8,579 nt of DNA from NCBI GenBank assembly GCA_030608245.1, contig JAUWEO010000067.1:1-8579 (forward strand), in the 5' to 3' direction. How positions within the stretch are numbered: the first letter of the stretch is position 1; the number at the start of each line of letters is the position of its first letter. This stretch comes from Candidatus Latescibacterota bacterium (lineage in GTDB: Bacteria > Latescibacterota > MVCY01). Below the pieces are notes generated by a model, which saw only the letters and a program-made list of their open reading frames with translations, did no database searches and had not been told where the DNA came from. Made by a program: the position numbers and the translations under genes. Shown one piece after another: positions 6,051 to 8,579 of the stretch.

Positions 6051-7481
6051 ATGGTTAGTGTTATTTTCTCTTTTGACGTGGAGGATTTTATAACACCAGA
6101 GGCCGATGATGCGGCTTTGAGATGGGCCCAGCTTTTGGCCAAACATGGGGTGAAGGGGTGTTTCTGCGTAGTGGGCGAGAAAGCCAGAGTTCTGAGGGAG
6201 CGAGGGCGGGTGGATGTGATCAAGGCATTGAAGCAGCACGAGATCGGGTATCATTCGGATACGCATTCCCTGCATCCGACTATGGCAGAGTACCTGGAAG
6301 AGCTGGATTGGAATGAAGGTGTAGATGAGGTTATCCGGAGGGAAATCGGCGGGATCCATGATGTGGCAGAGATATTCGGACAGTATCCCACGGCATGGAT
6401 TCGTCCGGGCAATAGCTGGGCTCCTCAGGTGATGGTTGCTATGGCGCTTCTGGGAATTCCTGTAGCTGGAGACTCGGACTTCGAGATGCCCGACGGGACA
6501 CCGATGAGATATTGTAACTCTCTCCTGCTGAGATATCTTTTCGCCTTCGATGACTATTTTGAAGGGCGAGACCGCCTACCCAGGATGAAGAGAGATTTCG
6601 ATCGCTTAGTGGCCAAACGGGATGGAGGAGTGATCGTGATCTATAGCCATCCCTGTCGCCTGGTGACGGAGCGATTCTGGGATGAGCTTTTCGATCGTGG
6701 GGCCACCCCGCCGAAAAAGGACTGGAGGCCTGCCCCTTTGAGACCGTCCAAAACTTCTGAGAAGATGCTCGCCGACTTCGATCGGTTTATCGGTTATGTG
6801 GTGGAGAAGCGAGACATAGAGGTTACCACCTTCAGGGAGCTTTACAATACCTACAGGGAAACCGAGGGGATGTGGTTGGAATTGCCCACCGTAGTTGCCT
6901 TGGTGAAGAGAATCCGGGACCGGTTGAGCTATCAGGTGATGGAGGAGGTAGCGTTTTCCCCTGCGGAGATCTTTGGTCTGCTGGCCTGGTCGCTGGCCAG
7001 TTTCAGCAGAAAGGGAAAACTCCCAGCTTGTGCCCCTTTGAGAAGGATTATCGGACCGGTATGTCTCCCCTCGTCCCCAACGGATTCTCTTAGAGTGATG
7101 GTAGGGGATTTTCTCTCGGCTTGCTGCCAGGTGGAGAACTATATCTGTAAATACAGGAGGCTTCCAGGGGAGATGAGAATCGGTGAGGCAGAAGTCGGCC
7201 CAGGGGCGTTTATGGATACGATGGGGAGACTGCTGGTATCCCTTGATGGCTGCAAGGAGCCTTCGGACCGAGTCTCTATCGAGCAAAAGTCAGACTATCC
7301 TGAAATCGCCGGGGGTAAGGGTTTTGAGAGATTGAAATACGAAGGCACTTGGCCGGTGTTCCCGCAGGATTTCAGAGGGGAGTACCTAATTCAAATGGCG
7401 AAGTTGCAGTCTTGGAGTGCAAAGCCGGCGCTGGGTCAAGGCAACCTGAGTCGTCGAAAAAGCCGCGACGCCTCACACTGA
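6051..7481 (+). CDS. Polysaccharide deacetylase (NodB/CE4-like) with C-terminal helical repeat region
   Basis: The first ~270 of 476 residues match the NodB homology domain, metal-dependent hydrolases that remove N-acetyl groups from glycans or act on related amides. Motif 1 is FSFDVEDF (6-13), the DVED variant rather than TFDDG. The metal-binding H-S-x-x-H is HSDTH (68-72). RPGNS (118-122) stands in for RPPYG, and IYSHP (197-201) carries the late catalytic histidine. From about 280 onward a second region has two related units, each helical and ending in a basic-LP step: SRKGKLP...IGP (319-336) and KYRRLPGEMRIGEAEVGP (367-384). These recall pseudomurein-binding-type repeats (tentative). AKLQSWSAKPA (450-460) looks like a natural C-terminal motif; the 16 residues after it are basic and atypical and may be read-through across a junction. 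No signal peptide or membrane segment is visible. AAGGGAG or AGGGG upstream of ATG 6051 supports the start. Confidence 0.85.
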   Translation: MVSVIFSFDVEDFITPEADDAALRWAQLLAKHGVKGCFCVVGEKARVLRERGRVDVIKALKQHEIGYHSDTHSLHPTMAEYLEELDWNEGVDEVIRREIGGIHDVAEIFGQYPTAWIRPGNSWAPQVMVAMALLGIPVAGDSDFEMPDGTPMRYCNSLLLRYLFAFDDYFEGRDRLPRMKRDFDRLVAKRDGGVIVIYSHPCRLVTERFWDELFDRGATPPKKDWRPAPLRPSKTSEKMLADFDRFIGYVVEKRDIEVTTFRELYNTYRETEGMWLELPTVVALVKRIRDRLSYQVMEEVAFSPAEIFGLLAWSLASFSRKGKLPACAPLRRIIGPVCLPSSPTDSLRVMVGDFLSACCQVENYICKYRRLPGEMRIGEAEVGPGAFMDTMGRLLVSLDGCKEPSDRVSIEQKSDYPEIAGGKGFERLKYEGTWPVFPQDFRGEYLIQMAKLQSWSAKPALGQGNLSRRKSRDASH

Positions 7482-7548
7482 TCATTTGCTCAAAGAGGGG
7501 GTCTATACATGACGGGCGCGGACCACTTTGCCGACCTGGCCTCTTCAG

Positions 7549-7659
7549 TGCTGCGTCTCCATTTGCGACACGGCGGCAACCATTGCTTTCATGCTCGGGT
7601 TTGGAATCCCTGAGGCATGGCAAGGAAAAGTCGTGCGGGATGCACTCTCAATACACTGA
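7549..7659 (+). pseudogene. Possible 3' remnant of a sulfatase / alkaline-phosphatase-superfamily gene
   Basis: In the frame that ends at TGA 7657-7659, the translation contains DTAATIAFMLG...IPEAWQGK followed by VVRDAL. This resembles the C-terminal segment D(I/T)A(P/A)T...LLG...P..W.G(K/R) of sulfatases and related alkaline-phosphatase-fold enzymes. Only about 36 residues look family-like. The frame has a TGA at 7510 and the region before 7549 shows no match I recognise, so no intact gene is present. The stop lies 19 bases before the sialidase-like start and 6 bases before its ribosome site, the spacing expected in an operon. Its codons are GC-rich like the gene that follows. The resemblance is from memory of the family pattern and is not a database hit; it may be coincidental. 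Confidence 0.35.
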
Positions 7660-7665
7660 ACATCG

Positions 7666-7672
7666 AAAGGAG
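7666..7672 (+). promoter_or_regulatory. Ribosome-binding site of the Asp-box gene
   Basis: AAAGGAG ends six bases before ATG 7679. It fixes the start, although the same frame stays open far upstream without family-like sequence. Confidence 0.85.
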
Positions 7673-7678
7673 ATTACG

Positions 7679-8579
7679 ATGAAACACCTGACTTTCCCAG
7701 AAGATCTTAAAGCCCTGCGCGGCGACTGGACGACCACGTCCGATATCAACGTCACGAACGTGCGCAAGCGTAATATCTACCGCGCCCCAGAGGAGCCGAG
7801 CTACGTCTCCTGGGCCATCCTCTGGAAGGAGCGCTCCAGAGCCCTGAAGCTCTCTTTCGTCGAAGTCGCAGGCGACAAAACCGCCTGGCCGCCCACGTAC
7901 AATTTCAACTCCCGCGATATCGAGTACTATCTCAAGACCCTTGTCTCCAACGATGGCGGCGAAACTTGGACCGACACCGGTTGGCGCGAAGACCTCGATC
8001 CCTTGTGGGAGCGCAATCCCGACCACCACATCCGCCACGTCTTCGAGATGCCCGATGGCACGCTTATGCGAAACTACGGCCGCACCATCGAAGGGGTGAC
8101 CAGCCCATGCCGCACGACCGTTTACGATGAGACTAAAGAAAACAGGGGCGAGTCTTTCCCTTTCTCTCACAGCGATCTGGCAATCACCTATCCCAAGTTC
8201 GCCTCTATCTGGACCAGCGACAACGGCGGAGCATCCTGGAAAGAGATCTATCTTTTCGACCGAAAACCGCCCTTTTTCATCACGGCCATCCATCCCCTTA
8301 CCGATGGTTCTATCCTTGCTTTAGGAGCGTTTCGTCCCGATGAGACAGACGACAGCACCTGGGCGGGCGCGCTCAGCGAATCAGAAGACGGCGGGAAGAC
8401 CTGGTCGGATCCGGTGGTCATCCTCGAAAACGACGACCGGCTCAATCCTCAGGGCATGGGGGAGGAAGGCGATTTCGTTGAACTTGACGATGGCAGACTT
8501 CTTGTTATCTGGCGCACCGACGCCCCGGGAAGCTGTATGCGACAGCTCTATCTTGAGCGGGATAGAACCGGGGTCTGGC
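7679..8579 (+). CDS. Asp-box (BNR) repeat sialidase-like protein, 3'-truncated by the window edge
   Basis: The frame is open for 300 codons from ATG 7679 to the last base. Three Asp-box motifs (S-x-D-x-G-x-T-W) are visible: SNDGGETW (90-97), SDNGGASW (180-187) and SEDGGKTW (235-242). Asp boxes mark the blades of six-bladed beta-propellers in sialidases/neuraminidases and related glycan-active or glycan-binding proteins. EEGDFVELDDGRLLVIWRTD (262-281) fits the late propeller strand with E..hhEL.DGrLhhh.R found in that group. The arginine and tyrosine residues of a true sialidase site cannot be assigned from this fragment, so hydrolysis of sialic acid is not shown. The N-terminus (MKHLTFPEDL) has no signal peptide, which suggests a cytoplasmic protein or a different export route. 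Half of its 22 arginine codons are CGC, unlike the upstream genes. Confidence 0.85.
   Translation, partial: MKHLTFPEDLKALRGDWTTTSDINVTNVRKRNIYRAPEEPSYVSWAILWKERSRALKLSFVEVAGDKTAWPPTYNFNSRDIEYYLKTLVSNDGGETWTDTGWREDLDPLWERNPDHHIRHVFEMPDGTLMRNYGRTIEGVTSPCRTTVYDETKENRGESFPFSHSDLAITYPKFASIWTSDNGGASWKEIYLFDRKPPFFITAIHPLTDGSILALGAFRPDETDDSTWAGALSESEDGGKTWSDPVVILENDDRLNPQGMGEEGDFVELDDGRLLVIWRTDAPGSCMRQLYLERDRTGVW

Noticed and set aside
6606..7286. 226-codon frame on the minus strand inside the deacetylase
   Set aside because: The plus-strand protein has the catalytic motifs and a start with a ribosome site; the antisense translation resembles nothing known.
7509..7613. Resemblance of the 34-residue peptide to the start of an S24/S26-type peptidase
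   Set aside because: Only a loose pattern of hydrophobic and glycine positions fits, and the Ser-Met-Pro catalytic signature is absent.
7589..8293. 234-codon frame on the minus strand
   Set aside because: It lies antisense to the Asp-box gene, which has a strong ribosome site and three clear motifs. The minus frame is a by-product of GC-rich codons and shows no recognisable domain.

Overview
This looks like chromosomal DNA of a bacterium. The marker genes are the tRNA/rRNA modification trio mnmE-mnmG-rsmG, all of bacterial type. Carbohydrate-related genes surround them: two Gfo/Idh/MocA oxidoreductases, a NodB-type polysaccharide deacetylase with a C-terminal repeat region, and an Asp-box sialidase-like protein. 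This mix, together with a tandem-hairpin intergenic repeat, resembles metagenome-derived lineages rich in sialidase-like, sulfatase and Gfo/Idh genes. I cannot fix the phylum from the sequence alone.

Layout. Bases 1-648 (+) hold the 3' part of a Gfo/Idh/MocA oxidoreductase. Bases 649-784 separate convergent genes and carry a compact two-hairpin repeat with inverted ends (711-769). Bases 785-4676 (-) are an operon in the order mnmE, mnmG, rsmG. The mnmE-mnmG gap is 9 bp, and mnmG overlaps rsmG by 71 bp. Bases 4677-4987 are an AT-rich divergent regulatory region with a plausible promoter facing each way. Bases 4988-6010 (+) hold a complete, noticeably AT-rich Gfo/Idh/MocA oxidoreductase. It is followed 40 bp later by the polysaccharide deacetylase (6051-7481, +). 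Bases 7482-7678 look like a scar: one frame reads like the last ~35 residues of a sulfatase/alkaline-phosphatase-like protein. Six bases after that fragment's stop, a strong ribosome-binding site starts the Asp-box sialidase-like gene (7679 to the window end). That gene stays open to the last base, so a simple stop-to-stop search can miss it.

How the parts work together. MnmE (GTPase) and MnmG (FAD protein) form the enzyme that modifies the wobble uridine (U34) of certain tRNAs. RsmG methylates G527 of 16S rRNA. In many bacteria these genes sit beside rnpA-yidC-jag and parA-parB near the replication origin, but here the trio stands alone between unrelated sugar genes. The oxidoreductase and deacetylase on the right could form one transcription unit acting on sugars or cell-envelope glycans (inference).

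The main unusual signals are a sharp change in arginine codon use near 7430-7680 with the possible sulfatase remnant, the AT-rich oxidoreductase with its UP-element-like promoter, the mnmG/rsmG overlap and the tandem-hairpin repeat. I found no CRISPR array, tRNA, rRNA, intact insertion sequence, phage gene or clear defence system. Nothing here, on its own, establishes a new biological system.
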